Assembly (NCBI GenBank): GCA_019426215.1
Contig: CM033402.1
Location: 7,999,246 to 8,063,245 of the forward strand
Source: Buddleja alternifolia
Taxonomy: Eukaryota; Streptophyta; Magnoliopsida; Lamiales; Scrophulariaceae
DNA: 64,000 nucleotides
Direction of reading: 5' to 3'
Below the pieces are notes generated by a model that was not told where the DNA came from, ran no database searches, and saw nothing but the letters and a program-made list of their open reading frames with translations. A program made the position numbers and the translations under genes. This document shows positions 24,660-36,110 of the stretch, one piece after another. Position 1 is the first letter of the stretch. Every line of letters starts with the position of its first letter.

Positions 24660-25625
24660 ATATATTATATTTGTGATTTCCATATATGAATACCAACTTA
24701 AAAGTCTTGTATGTTTGATGCAAGAAAAATGGATATACCAATTTTTCTGTAATAATAATAACATAAAAAGTAGCAAAATTAGTATAGGTTAATATTTGCT
24801 ACAATAATATATTTATTATTCTAGATACTTAAAAACTTCAGGAATTATACTCTTATAATGACATGCACTTTTGGATCATGGAATACTACAAAGAGCTTAT
24901 AAGACTTATTTTTACGAAACATGATAGTATTTTATAAGTTGTTGAAACTTATTCTATCCAAATTTTAACAAATTATTTTTAAAATAAGATATGGAGCTTA
25001 TAAGCTTCAGAAATATCTTATAACCACTAAGAACTTATAAGCTCTTCATAATATGTTTAGCAAAACACCTATAGTGTAAATGATATAATATAAATTCTTA
25101 ACTGATTTATTGATCATCTATCATATTGTTTTAGATCGGATCTTTACATTTACTTCCAATCATCAGATATTCAGCATTGTGTGATATCTATGGTTAACGA
25201 CATACTGTACATTCTTTGTTTTGGAATTTTGCCTATACACTGTTGGTGTTTCACTCACAGAAGAATTTGAAAAAAGCAAATTATGTGGTTTTCTTATGTT
25301 CTTATTTACTTATAATGATTATATTATATTGTCCTTATGTATTCTTAAATTTGATTATTTTCAATATATGATTATGTGCATTCTGAAAAAGAGGAACGGA
25401 ATTCTTTGGGCTTGTATGGTTTCATATTTTCATTTTCAAATCTCAATTCTCAACCATTTTGAAAATCCAAAATATGTTTGGATCAAGTAATTTTTCTCCT
25501 TTATTCAGTTTCCAATTTTTAAATTTTTGGGAATCCAGCTCATGAAAAATGAAAACCGATCTGCTGCCACAGCCTCCAAAATTTACTCTACAAGAAAGTC
25601 ACCTAATCCCATGAATCTCGCTGAA

Positions 25626-25660
25626 CACCCCCCTTCCCCCCCCCCCCCCCCCCCCCTCCA
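25626..25660 (+). repeat. Poly-C low-complexity tract
   Basis: More than 25 nearly uninterrupted C residues, an easy place for length errors in sequencing or replication. Confidence 0.9.
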
Positions 25661-26139
25661 AATTCATTAATATATACAATATAGTATTTATTTTATCTAT
25701 TAATATATATTATTATATTTTCAATTTATTATATATATAAATAATGATATATTTGATAGTTATCGAGATTATATTTAACAATATATATTAATAAAAAATA
25801 CATTTTTTTAATTTTTTTGGAGATCGACTTTGGCTCAAGCTCGAAACTCTTGGTTTGAGTTCGAGATCGAGCCGATCAATTCGTTAGGCTCGGTTCGAGC
25901 TTGACTCATAGGTGCCCCCCTCCCCATCTCTCCAAACCGCTCAAAAAAAATCGATTAAAAAAATTATTTTGTTATCCAACGTATTTATTACCATGGTCAT
26001 TATTAAATAATTTTAACTACTATACATTTCTTAATATAAATTTGAATAAAAATATTTGTATGAAAATTATTGATATATATGTGATTAATAAAACGATTGA
26101 GAAGTGTCATATACATAGTAGAAGTATATGTATACATAT

Positions 26140-26144
26140 ACACG

Positions 26145-26183
<39 letters not shown>
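26140..26183 (+). repeat. CA/TA dinucleotide microsatellite
   Basis: A CA run of about 14 units passes directly into a TA run of about 8 units. Confidence 0.9.
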
Positions 26184-26914
26184 CAATATAATTAACTATA
26201 TTACCAACTACAAATAAAGTTTATTTTATGTCAAATCATGTACAATTTTTTACTTTTATGTCTCAAAAATATCTATCCAATCATATTTTCATCTTTATCA
26301 CGTCTTTTCGTATAAAAATCTACACAAAACCACATACATCCAAACATATTTTCATTTTCAACTTATAAATTAACAGCTCAAAAAAACTCATCCAAACATA
26401 TTTTCAGTTTAAACACAAAAACCAATAAAAGTTTGAAAACTCATTTTTCAATTTGAAAATGAGAATTGAAAATGAAAACAATACCATACAAGCCCTTTGT
26501 TTTCTTATATCAACTAATCATTGTCACAATTAGTGATTATTGCTTATTAAGTAAGAACAAAAATATTTAATAGTTAAAATATGACTTTGTTTGAATGAAA
26601 ATGGGAAGTCATAAGTTATTGGACTCATGAGTGATCATAAGTACCGTGCATATACATGAATATATACAAAGCTCTTTTTTTTTTTTTACCTTTCTTTAAA
26701 TGAATGAATAAATAAATAGGAGAAGTCTTATATAACTCTATATCTATATATGTAATTTCATTGTAGAGTTCTAATGTAGTTACACTTCTTATTTTTATAT
26801 ATACTTAAAATTTGTTTTTGACTCTTTCGCCATTAAATAGTTGAATTTTATAAGGATATTTTAGGTATGTCAAAAATGTAAAAAAACCAACTCGTACTTT
26901 TATAATAGAATAAA

Positions 26915-27056
26915 TTTAATTAGTATGTAATTAAGTTTTAGCTTTATTTCACATCCCAAATCTCTTGGGATTTACAGCCAATTATATGTTATAATATTGC
27001 TTGTAGTGTGTATATATAGTGGTATGATACAAAATTCATTCACATTCCAATTTACA
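26915..27056 (+). repeat. 5' LTR, second piece
   Basis: Resumes with TAATTAGTATGTAATTAAG, matching the 3' LTR text after its CTTTATG, and ends at TTTACA before the primer-binding site TGGTATCAACC. Confidence 0.85.
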
Positions 27057-27068
27057 TGGTATCAACCT
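27057..27068 (+). other. Primer-binding site
   Basis: TGGTATCAACCT directly after the 5' LTR; the first eight bases match the initiator Met-tRNA type site, the rest has drifted. Confidence 0.7.
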
Positions 27069-27133
27069 AGGGGGGAAAAAGGATTCAGGCCCCTATTTTC
27101 TTTTCTTGCTCATATATTGCTTCTTTCAAAGCT

Positions 27134-28611
27134 ATGGCTGAAACTAACCCCCCACGTCCTACTGATCTATCACCAGCCCATAGCCCTGCTTCAAAATATG
27201 ATGTTTCGTCCCCATTTTGTCTACATCACTCGGATAACCTGGGTTGTATTCTCGTTTCACAACCTCTTGAAGATGATAACTATCCCACTTGGAGTAGAGC
27301 TATGCGAATGACTCTTGAAGCGAAACATAAACTTGGCTTCATCGATGGCTCTATTCCTCAACCCGAAGAGTAGCGGAACGCCTACAATAGATTTGTTGTA
27401 ATAGTATGGCTTTGTTTAGATGTGTTTTCATTTCATTTTCAACTGTCATTTTCTAAAATGTATGGGGGAATGAGTTTTTTTATTTTTGTGTGAGAAAAGT
27501 GAAAAAAGTAAGTGTGTTTGGTTGTGTTTTTGAAATTTTGTGAAATTGGTGAGTGTGATGTGAGAAATAATTGAAAAGTAATGATTAGATAGATAATGTT
27601 GAATTTGATGGTGAATATTAATGATGTTTTAAAAATTTAAAGGAGATGAGAGAGGAGAGAGAAATGTTTAAAAATTTAAAGAGATGAGAGAGAAATGTTT
27701 AAAATTTAAAGGAGGGGAGAGAGAAATGTTTAAAAAATTGAAAGAAAATGAGAGAGAAAATTGATAAAAAGAAAATATGAAATAAGTTATGGGAAATGTA
27801 ATTTTAAAGAAATGATTGAATTTTATTGGGAACGTAAAAACAAGAATGAAAATGAGAATATTTTCAGTTAAAAACAGTGTAAAGTGTGTATTTTCATTTT
27901 CAAATGAAAATGGAAATGGAAAAAGAAGATTGGAAACACAAACAAACAAGGCCTATGGTTCTCTCTTGGCTTCTCAATTCTCTCTCGCGAGAAATAGTTG
28001 ATAGTGTGATTTACACTTCTTCTGCGGCTGAAGTTTGGATCCACCTTCGTGATCATATTTCCCAAAAAAATGCTCCTCGTATATTTGAAATACGTCAAGC
28101 AATTTCCTTACATACTCCAAAAAACACATATGTTGCAGTCTACTACACTATTCTCAATGGCTTATGGGATGAATTATCCTTATACATTTCTCATCAATCT
28201 TGTACATGTGGTGGACTTAAATCTTTTTTGGAGCTTCAACAAACTGATCATCTCATGGATTTTCTCATGGGCTTGAATGACTCTTATAGTTCAATTAGGA
28301 GTCAAATTCTTTTGATGGAACCTTTACCATCAATTAATCGGGCTTATTCTCTTCTTTTGCAAGAAGAACGAAACCGATCTATTCATGATGTGCCTACTTC
28401 TATTCTTGAGCACTCTGTAAGGGCTACAAATAGAAAGAAACCACCAAAGTTCTTCCCTTCAAACACAAAATCAAGTGGGAAAAAACCTAATTATTACTGT
28501 GATTTTTGTGACACAGAAGGTCATAGCGAGTGTCGTTGCTTTAAGAAACATAGCTATCCTCCTCGAAAAGTTTCCAAATCCAATTCTCGTGACCACCACA
28601 CTCAAGTGTAA
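27134..28611 (+). pseudogene. Copia gag, split by a Harbinger-like insert
   Basis: The ATG at 27134 opens a Copia-like N-terminal domain (LEDDNYPTWSRAMRMTLEAK, KLGFIDGSIPQP). A stop (TAG at 27371) and a small deletion come just before a transposon insert at 27408. After the insert the gag continues MVLSWLLNSLSREI, VWIHLRDHISQ, HLMDFLMGLNDSYSSIRSQI and a zinc knuckle of CX2CX4HX4C form (CDFCDTEGHSECRC, near 28498-28545). Broken copy. Confidence 0.9.
27408..27953. mobile_element. Harbinger-like (Tourist-type) non-autonomous element in gag
   Basis: 546 bp. Left end GGCTTTGTTTAGATGTGTTT and reversed right end GGCCTTGTTTGTTTGTGTTT are inverted repeats, each followed by CATTTTC. TAT flanks both sides (27405-27407, 27954-27956) as a 3-bp duplication. 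Internal sequence has purine-rich GAGAGAGAAATGTTTAAA repeats (27650-27760). No coding frame belongs to it. Confidence 0.78.
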
Positions 28612-29262
28612 ACTATTGAGACTCGTTTTGTTGCTGCTGCAGTTGACAAATCGGACGCACCTATGTTCACTCCCGAACAATACAGTCAATTGCTTACTCT
28701 AATTTCTTCTGGTAATACAACTCCATTAGCAAATGTTGCAGGTAGCTTTTCTGGTCTTTCTACTCATTTGCCCTCTACTTCATGGATTATTGACACTGGT
28801 GCAACAAATCATATGATTTCTAAATCAAATTTTCTAACTAAATCTCATGACATAGAATCATCTCATATCCAATTGCCTACTGGTCAAACGGCCGTAGTTA
28901 CCAAAATTGGGGATGCTACCTCCACTTCAAAAATTCATTTAAAAAATGTTTTTGCTGTCCCTTCTTTTAATTTGAACTTACTCTCAGTTAGTGGGTTGAC
29001 GAGATCGTCTAATTGTTCAGTGACATTTTACCCCTCTTATTGTACCTTTCAGGACCTACGAACGGGGAAGAGGATTGGACTTGGGAAACAAATTAATGGT
29101 CTCTATCATTTACAATCAGCTACAAATTTTATTGCTTCCATGACTTCACATATAGCTGATTTTGACCTTTGAAATTGGCGATTTGGGCATCCGTCGTCCC
29201 CTACTTTATCAAGTTTATCAAATTTAGATTCTAAAATTTCTTTTTCAAATAAATGTCACTGT
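28612..29262 (+). pseudogene. Copia protease and pre-integrase region
   Basis: Contains WIIDTGATNHMIS (the catalytic Asp in DTGA), FNLNLLSVSGL and QDLRTGKRIGLGK, then a TGA stop at 29170-29172 inside the GAG-pre-integrase region, which continues as WRFGHPSSPTLSSL and CMICPMNKNCRLSF. Confidence 0.88.
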
Positions 29263-29905
29263 ATGATTTGTCCAATGAATAAAAATTGTCGATTATCATT
29301 TCAGTCTAGCACTACTATTACAAATTCTTGTTTTGATTTATTCCACTGTGATATTTGGGGTTCATATCATATTTCATCTATTTCTAGTGCAAAGTATTTT
29401 TTAACAATTGTTGATGATCATTCCCGAAGCACTTGGGTATATCTTATGCAATTCAAATCGGAAACATATCTTCACTTACGAAATTTCTTTGCTATGGTCA
29501 AAACTCAATTTCATCGCAATATAAGAAAATTCGAAGTGATAACAGTAAAGAATTTTTTAGTAATGAAATTACAACATTCTTAAACAATCAAGGCACTATT
29601 CATCAAAGTAGTGTGGTTTACAGCCCACAACAAAATGGTGTTGTTAAGCGCAAACATAGACATCTTCTCAACATAGCTCGCGCTCTTCGTTTCCAAGCCA
29701 ATCTACCCCTTAAGTTTTGGAATGAGTGCATACTCACCGCCACTTATTTAATTAACCGATTGCCGACTAAAGTTTTGAAAGGCAAAACTCCATATGAATT
29801 CCTTTTCGACAAAACTCTTCCATATCATCATTTAAGAGTTTTTGGATGTTTGTGTTTTGCTCACAACCCTATGCCTAAACACAAATTTGATCAATAGGCA
29901 TCCCC
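29263..29905 (+). pseudogene. Copia integrase
   Basis: FDLFHCDIWGSY holds the first catalytic Asp, VDDHSRSTWVYLM follows, and after a frameshift near 29500 the second motif appears (IRSDNSKEFF), then SPQQNGVVKRKHRHLL with the catalytic Glu position occupied by Lys (VVKRKH instead of VVERKH), and NRLPTKVLKGKTPYEFLF. The loss of that Glu alone would inactivate it. A TAG at about 29896 ends the frame. Confidence 0.88.
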
Positions 29906-31894
29906 TTGTCTATTTCTTGGATACCCTCATGCACAAAAATTTACGAAGTTTATGATTTGGTGACCAAAAAAATATATACTAGCAAAGATGTTTCTTTTTG
30001 TGAAAATATTTTTCCTTATAAAGATCACAAATCATCTAATTTTAAAGAACCAGTGTTGCCTTTACCTATTCAAGATTCAGAAATGGAAGTTCATTCATCT
30101 TGTCATAATGAATGCATCGAGCCGAATTCGAATGAAACTAATACAAAATATGTTTCTACACATTCTCATACTTCAAATGATGCAAACAATCCATCACCTC
30201 GAAGGTCTCAACGAAATATCCAGCGACCATCACACCTTCGTGATTTTGTATGTTCTAGTTCTTTAGTTCCATATCATTCTCCACCAACAAGATCAAAAGA
30301 AATTCCTTTTCCTTTATCTAAACATCTCTCTTTTGATAAATTTTCAAAGACTCATAAATCTTTCGTAGTCTCTCTATCTACTATTGTAGAGCCTAAAAAT
30401 TTTCAAAGTGTTGTTCAAGTCCCCCATTGGCGTTTAGCTATGGAAGCCAAACTCCAGGCACGTGAAAAGAATAATACTTGGACATTAGTTTTCCTCCCTA
30501 AAGAAAAAAAGGCAGTTGGATGTAAATGGGTTTACAAAGTCAAGCAAAAATCTGATGGTAGTATTGAAAGATGTAAAACCCATCTTGTTGCTAAGGAATA
30601 CACACAAAGCGAAGGAATCGATTTTCATGAGACATTTGCTCCTGTTGCTAAACTTGTTAGTGTACGTGTTCTTCTTGCTATTGCTGCCATTAAAAATTGG
30701 CCATAATATCAACTTGATGTAAATAATGCCTTTTTACATGGAGATTTACATGAAGAAGTATACATGACTCCACCACCTGGATATTTGGTTAAGGGAGAGA
30801 ATATGGTTTTTAAATTGAATAAGTCATTATATGGGATTAAACAAGCATCATAATTGGTTTTCTAAATTCTCAGGTGCTTTTTTTGATGTCGGATTCACAC
30901 AATTGAAATCAGATTATTCTCTCTTTAGTCGTCATAAAGACAATTCTTCTCTTTTTGTCTTGGTATATGTAGATGAGATTGTTATTACCGGGAATAATCC
31001 TATGGAAATATCTACTTTGAAATATTTCCTCCAAAACCGTTTTCAAATCAAGGACCTGGTCAACTAAAATACTTTGTTGGCCTCGAGGTTGCTCGATCAC
31101 GTAAAGGTATTTTTTTTAAGCCAACAAAAATACACTGTGGATATCTTAAAGGATGCAGGTCTAACAGTAGATCGACCTTCGTATTTGCCTATGGAACAAC
31201 ACCTCAAATTAACAAATAATGATGGTGAACTCTTGCTTGATCGTTCCTCATATCGGCGACTGGTTGGTCACCTAATCTATCTCACCACACTCGCCCTGAC
31301 ATTGTGTATACAGTTAATATTTTAAGACAATTTATGCATCAGCCTTGAATTCCTCATATGAATGCTGCCAACCGTCTCCTTAGGTATTTAAAAGGTTCAC
31401 TAGGACAGGGCATACTTCTATCTTCTAATAGCTCTCTCCAATTGCGAGCTTATTGTGATTCAGATTGGGCAAGTTGCCCAATGACTCGAAGGTCCTCAAC
31501 AGGATATTGCATATTCATTGGATCTAGCCCGATTTCATGGAAAACAAACAACAGTTTCACGATCATCCGCTAAAGCGGAATATAGAGCTATGGCAATGGC
31601 CACATGCAAAATTACATGGCTTAATTCGTTACTTCAGGATATCAGTATTTGTCATCAAACGCCGATACCTCTAATTTGTGATAATCAAGCAACTTTACAC
31701 ATAGCTGCAAATCATGTCTTCCATAAGCGGACCAAAACATATCGAAATTGATTGTCATGTCATCCGTGACAAGATTCAATGTGGACTAATAAAGACATCT
31801 TACGTATTCACAAAATAATTAGGCTCTGAGCAATTTCAAGCCTTAATTGGCAAGTTGGGTGTTCTTAATCTTCACACTCCAACTTGAGGGGGAG
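29906..31894 (+). pseudogene. Copia reverse transcriptase and RNase H
   Basis: The RT begins with WRLAMEAKLQAREKNNTWTL and VGCKWVYKVKQKSDGS, then after a stop at about 30703 [20 protein letters not shown] in the next open stretch. The catalytic box is YVDEIVITG near 30965-30990, with the second Asp of YVDD changed to Glu. RNase H text (YCDSDWASCPMTRRSSTGY, SSAKAEYRAMA, CDNQATLHIAANHVFH) follows at 31440-31730 with frameshifts. Several stops prove decay. Confidence 0.9.
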
Positions 31895-32183
31895 TATTAG
31901 AATCATTTTTCAAGTTTCAACTATTCTAGCATTTCCTTATTAAACAAATTCCCATCAACATAATTGGCTCCCACCATCCCACCATTCTTACTGCAGATCT
32001 TCATCCGTGTAGCTTAATGTTACTTTTTTCTTTATGTAATTAGCATGTAATTAAGTTTTAGCTTTATTTCACATCCCAAATCTCATGGGATTTACAACCA
32101 ATTATAAGGATATAATATTGCTTATAGTGTGTATATATAGTGGTATGATATACTAATAAAATTCATTCACATTCCAGTTTACA
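31895..32183 (+). repeat. 3' LTR of the third copia element
   Basis: 289 bp from TATTAGAATC after the polypurine tract to TTTACA. It shows the uninterrupted order of the two 5' LTR pieces. Confidence 0.88.
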
Positions 32184-32549
32184 TATATTATGTGTAACAT
32201 CACTATATACTCCTCAATTTACCATTTACAACATGTTAGAAAATAGTTTAGCAGAAGTTTTACACTCAAAATTAGCATTTGTACCGATGATTTAAGGAGG
32301 TATATGCATTGAAACTAAAATACTTTAACATGTTATAAGTACTAAAATCAACATCAGTATAAACTACAATAGTAGTTGTAGACCGATTAAAATATTAGAG
32401 TATCTTTTTTCATTATTAGTTTTATAAGAATATGTTCTAGCAATTATCATAGAGTGGATCAATTCATTCTCAGTGTGTCTTCACTCTATCTGGGTGTCAT
32501 CTTCTACTACCTAATGACAAATTCAATACATTTTTATATATAAACAAAT
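32184..32549. other. Spacer, nothing recognised
   Basis: AT-rich non-coding sequence between the copia 3' LTR and the LTR-like repeat. Confidence 0.5.
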
Positions 32550-33478
32550 TGCAGGGTCACCCCGTTGGCTTCCACAAACTTTTTACATGTAAAACATTAA
32601 GGCTATGTTGATATCAACGCTCTCGAAACATACTAATAGTTCGTGATATATTATCAACAAAATATTTACATATGATCAACATATGGTCTAGGGCATGGCG
32701 ACGGTCGAACACTAATAACCTTAGAAACTATGGTTGTGTTGTGACATCTAATGATCTAGTCTTCTAAGCCGGGACCACCAATCCCTCTTAGAAGACAAAT
32801 GCTTTGATCAAAGACTTTATCAATCATTTAGATTCTCGCAACAGCATAGGAAATACCGTGTACACGTGACCCTAGATGAATCCCTCAACAACTGCCACTT
32901 GTCCCGCTGTATTACCAGTCCATACAAAACATACACGCCGTAGGACTTTCCTGGAATGCACGTGCATATCAAAGTATAGTGGGTAATACCCTTTCTAATG
33001 ACATTTCAGGTCTAAAGACTAATCTCACACTACGAAATCCAAGGACTCCATTGTTCGACAACACCAACTAAGAGTCCTTAACGGGGCCGTCAATTTCATA
33101 ACCAAAGTATGAATCTTCATACATGTATTGCCATACCAGCCATCGACAATGGAACATGTCGACCTCTTGGGAGAGTTACATGCATGAACAAGTCTTGGTG
33201 AGGCTAGTGATATCCCACATCTTACAGCCTCTATGACTTGGAACATTATTTAGGATTACGGTTTTTGAAAGCATTCCATAGGTATCGCGACCGCTCCCCT
33301 AACCATATGTAACCCATGGGATCTTTATCTATACTAACACAAGTGAAAACAATAAAGAAGCATACCATATAGAAAGATTCAATATATTTAAAACAAGACT
33401 GTTATAGTGTTTTACATTTAAGTTGGCAGAGCCCAAAACAATTGGCTCGCCCGGTACCTAACACTATCACATTCAACA
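32550..33478 (-). repeat. LTR-like repeat, probable solo LTR
   Basis: On the minus strand the segment opens TGTTGAATGTGATAG and ends GGGGTGACCCTGCA, i.e. TG...CA ends, with GC content clearly higher than its surroundings and no coding frame. No primer-binding site, polypurine tract or matching partner is visible and no clear target duplication was found (flanks CAAAT and TTTGC), so the left limit is uncertain. It could be a solo LTR of a Ty3-gypsy type element or a fragment of a larger one. Confidence 0.5.
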
Positions 33479-33720
33479 TTTGCTGATTCTATCTGGCCAC
33501 AAGTGCTTCCTTTTAACACCGTAAGCCAACCTCCGGCCCAACAAAGTTGCTCGATGTTGTTCTATGGGCCATTTAGTGTATTTCTCATGACGTGCTCGAT
33601 TCTTGGCATCACAACCCATGTGTATGACAAACTCTAAGCACTTCAATACGATAACCCAAATAGTTACTCCCCTGCAAAATGATGTAGCCCCACTAAAGAA
33701 CCCCGACATGAATATCAGTT
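33479..33720 (-). other. Gene-like open frame, unrecognised, truncated at the LTR-like repeat
   Basis: On the minus strand an ATG at 33709 opens about 76 codons with a hydrophobic stretch (VTIWVIVLKCLEFVI) followed by a basic, well-mixed tail (ARHEKYTKWPIEQHRATLLGRRLAYGVKRKH). The stop codon is made by the first bases of the LTR-like repeat. A TTTGCAG at about 33676 could be a splice acceptor, so this may be an inner exon cut off by insertion. I do not recognise the family. Confidence 0.35.
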
Positions 33721-35545
33721 ATGAAAATGGCACACAAATACAGCCAAAAGCAAACAAGCACCACCCAACCTAACCCACTCAAGACATCACAGGGACATAA
33801 CCACAATGAATATAAGGCCTAAAAGATTCATAATACATATAGCATAGAAGCCCAAGTTCTCAATCCGTCGTGAAAATAAGATAAAACAACAGTTTGGACA
33901 CGGGTCGTTAACCTAAACGGGACACCAGGGAATAGGCTACACCATAACAATTAGTAACCAAATCCATACTCGCATGGGCCCAAATAGCGGCCCCTAAAAA
34001 TCAACATCCTAACATCAAATATTCCCAACGTATCAGACAAAAACAGGAGACTAAGTCGGACATAGACAAAGTTGAAAAATGAGTCGCACACAAAACAATC
34101 AAGACAATCTGCAGCCACTCGTAAACAATGAATTCGGCCCATGACATACAACAATATACATGCAAATTGCATTTGAAGCAAGAAGCAAATCAAGGGGGAA
34201 AGAAATCACACACAACCAATTCAACCCCACTTGACACACATAACAGAGATAAACCACGCCTGAAACAAATATAATTGAGCACTAGTTAATGACCAACCAA
34301 CATCTGGATAAAAATGAATGTGATGTAAATATTTAGCTCGGGAAAGATATTTATTCAAAGCCAGAAGTTAGAATATGGCTAAAGGCAGTCCAAGGCTTCA
34401 CAAATATTTATTTAGCCCGATCTCCTACATATTTGTTACTGGGATAAAAAACTTAAAAGAGAAAAACATACTTGATTAATGTAATAGCCACAAGGGAACG
34501 AGCTTAGTTAGAAATATACTAGCTAAACATTAACAAATGAACTGCCATTTTTTACCAAATAGATATATTGATTCAAAATCTCTTAAAACAGAGTTGGAAC
34601 CTGCAGCACACGAATAAAATCCCTTAACGAAAATAGTCACTCCGCAGACAGCTTGATTAATGAAGCCCAAAAAAATGTTTAAAAAGGAAGACACAATTAC
34701 ACCAAAGTCCACACCATTACAACTAAAATGTGTTTTAAACCATAATAAAGTGAAATTTCACAAAAACACCAAATACTAGAAAAACCCGTGCTTCACAGTA
34801 GAGAGAACCTGAATACAAAATCACCTATCCAAAATATACAAATCACAATCATATTCTAGTAAGGAACCATACGATGCTTGAAACAAAACTTACATTCCAC
34901 GAGACAACAAACCAGTGACTAAATACACACATGCAAAAAAATCCAACTTTAACATAAAATGGTGCCACAATTAAAATCGCACGAGCTAAATTCTCTGCAG
35001 GGACATGCAATCCAAGACCATCCATGAACACACAACCACAACATAGCTATAATTAACAACACAGACATGCAATCCACAACCATTCATGAAAGCCCAAACC
35101 AAAGGAAAACTGTTGTGGAAGACAACATCAAAACAAAAAAACCAAAACAATTGAGAACATAAAATGGCGCTACAATTGAACCCCCGCATCTCAAATTCAA
35201 GACACATACATGCAACCCATAACCACCCATCAAAAGCTAAACACAAAGGAAGAATGCTATGGAACCCTAGACCAAAACAAAGGCTGATAAACAGTTGATA
35301 AACCTTCAAAATTAGAAAGGGCGAATGCGTAGCGAATAAGCCCCAAATCTGAACTGGCTTTGATAGAGAGAATAGATTGAGATGCGAAATGAGGGTCGAA
35401 TTAAATGAGCTGGATTTGAGAAAATTGATATAAGGGAACAGCGATTTTCCAGGTAAAGTTCGAATAGGAAAAGGGCCAAGCTTTGCCAATGTGACCGGAA
35501 CCAATTGGTTGACGGTGATGGGAACTCATGCCGCTTGAGCGGGAG

Positions 35546-35553
35546 CCACGTGG
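35546..35553. promoter_or_regulatory. G-box CCACGTGG
   Basis: Perfect palindromic G-box core, a binding site for plant bZIP/bHLH factors, within the GC-richer stretch. Function here is untested. Confidence 0.45.
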
Positions 35554-35629
35554 CTGAGGAAAAGAACAAGCAGTGAACTGGACGGGGAATGAAGGTTTCG
35601 GGAGGAAAAAGAAAAGAAGGGAACTGAGC

Positions 35630-35645
35630 AAAACGACGTCGTTTT
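35630..35645. promoter_or_regulatory. 16-bp perfect palindrome AAAACGACGTCGTTTT
   Basis: Contains the ACGT core in a C-box-like GACGTC context. It sits about 80 bp from the G-box and would lie at the promoter of a minus-strand transcript. Confidence 0.4.
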
Positions 35646-35717
35646 GGCAAAGTGTGGATAAAAAAAAAAAACAAAGAGCGACATTCTATTGTAGCAGGTC
35701 ATTTGCTTCTATTAAAG

Positions 35718-36110
35718 TATGGTAATATTATTATATAGGGCCAAATACAAAAAAAAAAAACCTGTGAAATGTTTTATTGGTTGAAAGCCCCCTGTGAAAA
35801 AAATATACACTGAAAACCCCCTGTATAATCCTGAAATTGCACGAACCCCCCTGTCACAAACTGACGGAGGGTGATATCCACGTGCCCCATTTGCTGGTTT
35901 TGGTGCTTTTAGACCATAAAGTGACCATTCCATTTACTTTTATGCCCCTCTATGTCTTGTACTTATATATGGCTCCTTTTGACTTTATTATCTTCACTCA
36001 TTTTCCGTACACAAAAAAAAGACCCCCCCCCCCCCACACACACACACTTTTCCTCCACTTCTCGATAGCAATAGGTAAATTTCTTCTCTCATTTCTTTTT
36101 TTTTTTTACT
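35718..36110. repeat. One-ended transposon-like sequence with low-complexity tracts
   Basis: Starts with a TAGGGCCAAATACAAAAA end and repeated 'CCCCCTGT' phrases, as in plant TIR elements of the type seen at 18942, but no partner end was found. It ends with C and CA runs (36025-36048) and a T run (36096-36108). Confidence 0.35.

Larger units (their letters stand above)
25408..26495. mobile_element. TIR DNA element (Harbinger-like ends) nested in the Helitron
   Basis: Left end GGGCTTGTATGGTTTCATAT and reversed right end GGGCTTGTATGGTATTGTTT match, followed by TTTCATTTTCAA text on both arms. TTT flanks both ends. It carries a C-run (25626-25660), a hAT-type CGAGCTC-like fragment (about 25815-25930) and a CA/TA microsatellite (26140-26183). 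No transposase is present. Confidence 0.6.
21443..26914 (-). mobile_element. Non-autonomous Helitron in the copia 5' LTR
   Basis: On the minus strand the 3' end reads a short hairpin ACGTG-CAACA-CACGT (21455-21469) and then CATTTACTAG followed by T, i.e. the Helitron CTRR terminus inserted next to T. The opposite end reads TTCTATTATAAAAGTACGAG followed by AACTATTTAATGG and AAAGAGTCAAAAAC, the usual 5' text of plant Helitrons; its extreme TC has drifted, so that border is good to about 6 bases. No target duplication is expected for Helitrons and none is seen. There is no Rep/helicase gene. At least two other elements are nested inside. Confidence 0.82.
21324..32183 (+). mobile_element. Ty1-copia retrotransposon split by a Helitron and a Harbinger-like element
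   Basis: The two LTRs match: 31895-32183 is whole, while the 5' LTR is in two pieces, 21324-21442 and 26915-27056. The insert between the pieces is a Helitron. A primer-binding site (TGGTATCAACC) follows the 5' LTR at 27057, and a polypurine tract (TTGAGGGGGAG) precedes the 3' LTR. The LTR starts TATTAGAATC (TG tip decayed) and ends TTTACA. Flanks TTTAT and TATAT are a plausible but imperfect target duplication. The polyprotein is full of stops and frameshifts. Confidence 0.88.
33721..35717. other. Unresolved region with a GC-rich, promoter-like right end
   Basis: No protein recognised. The stretch 34980-35270 has two related blocks of about 130-150 bases (ACATGCAAyCCAwAACCAyyCATCAA/GAA...). 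From 35300 to 35650 the DNA is less AT-rich and looks like a 5' leader if read on the minus strand. It may be the first exon and intron of a decayed or non-coding transcription unit ending with the frame at 33479-33720; this is inference. Confidence 0.35.

Noticed and set aside
25901..26191. 96-codon frame ending in His-Thr repeats
   Set aside because: Its C-terminus is the translation of a CA microsatellite and the rest is AT-rich transposon interior.
34986..35504. 172-codon minus-strand frame
   Set aside because: Rich in Phe, Cys, Leu and Val with two internal repeats and no start context or homologue; more likely leader or intron text.
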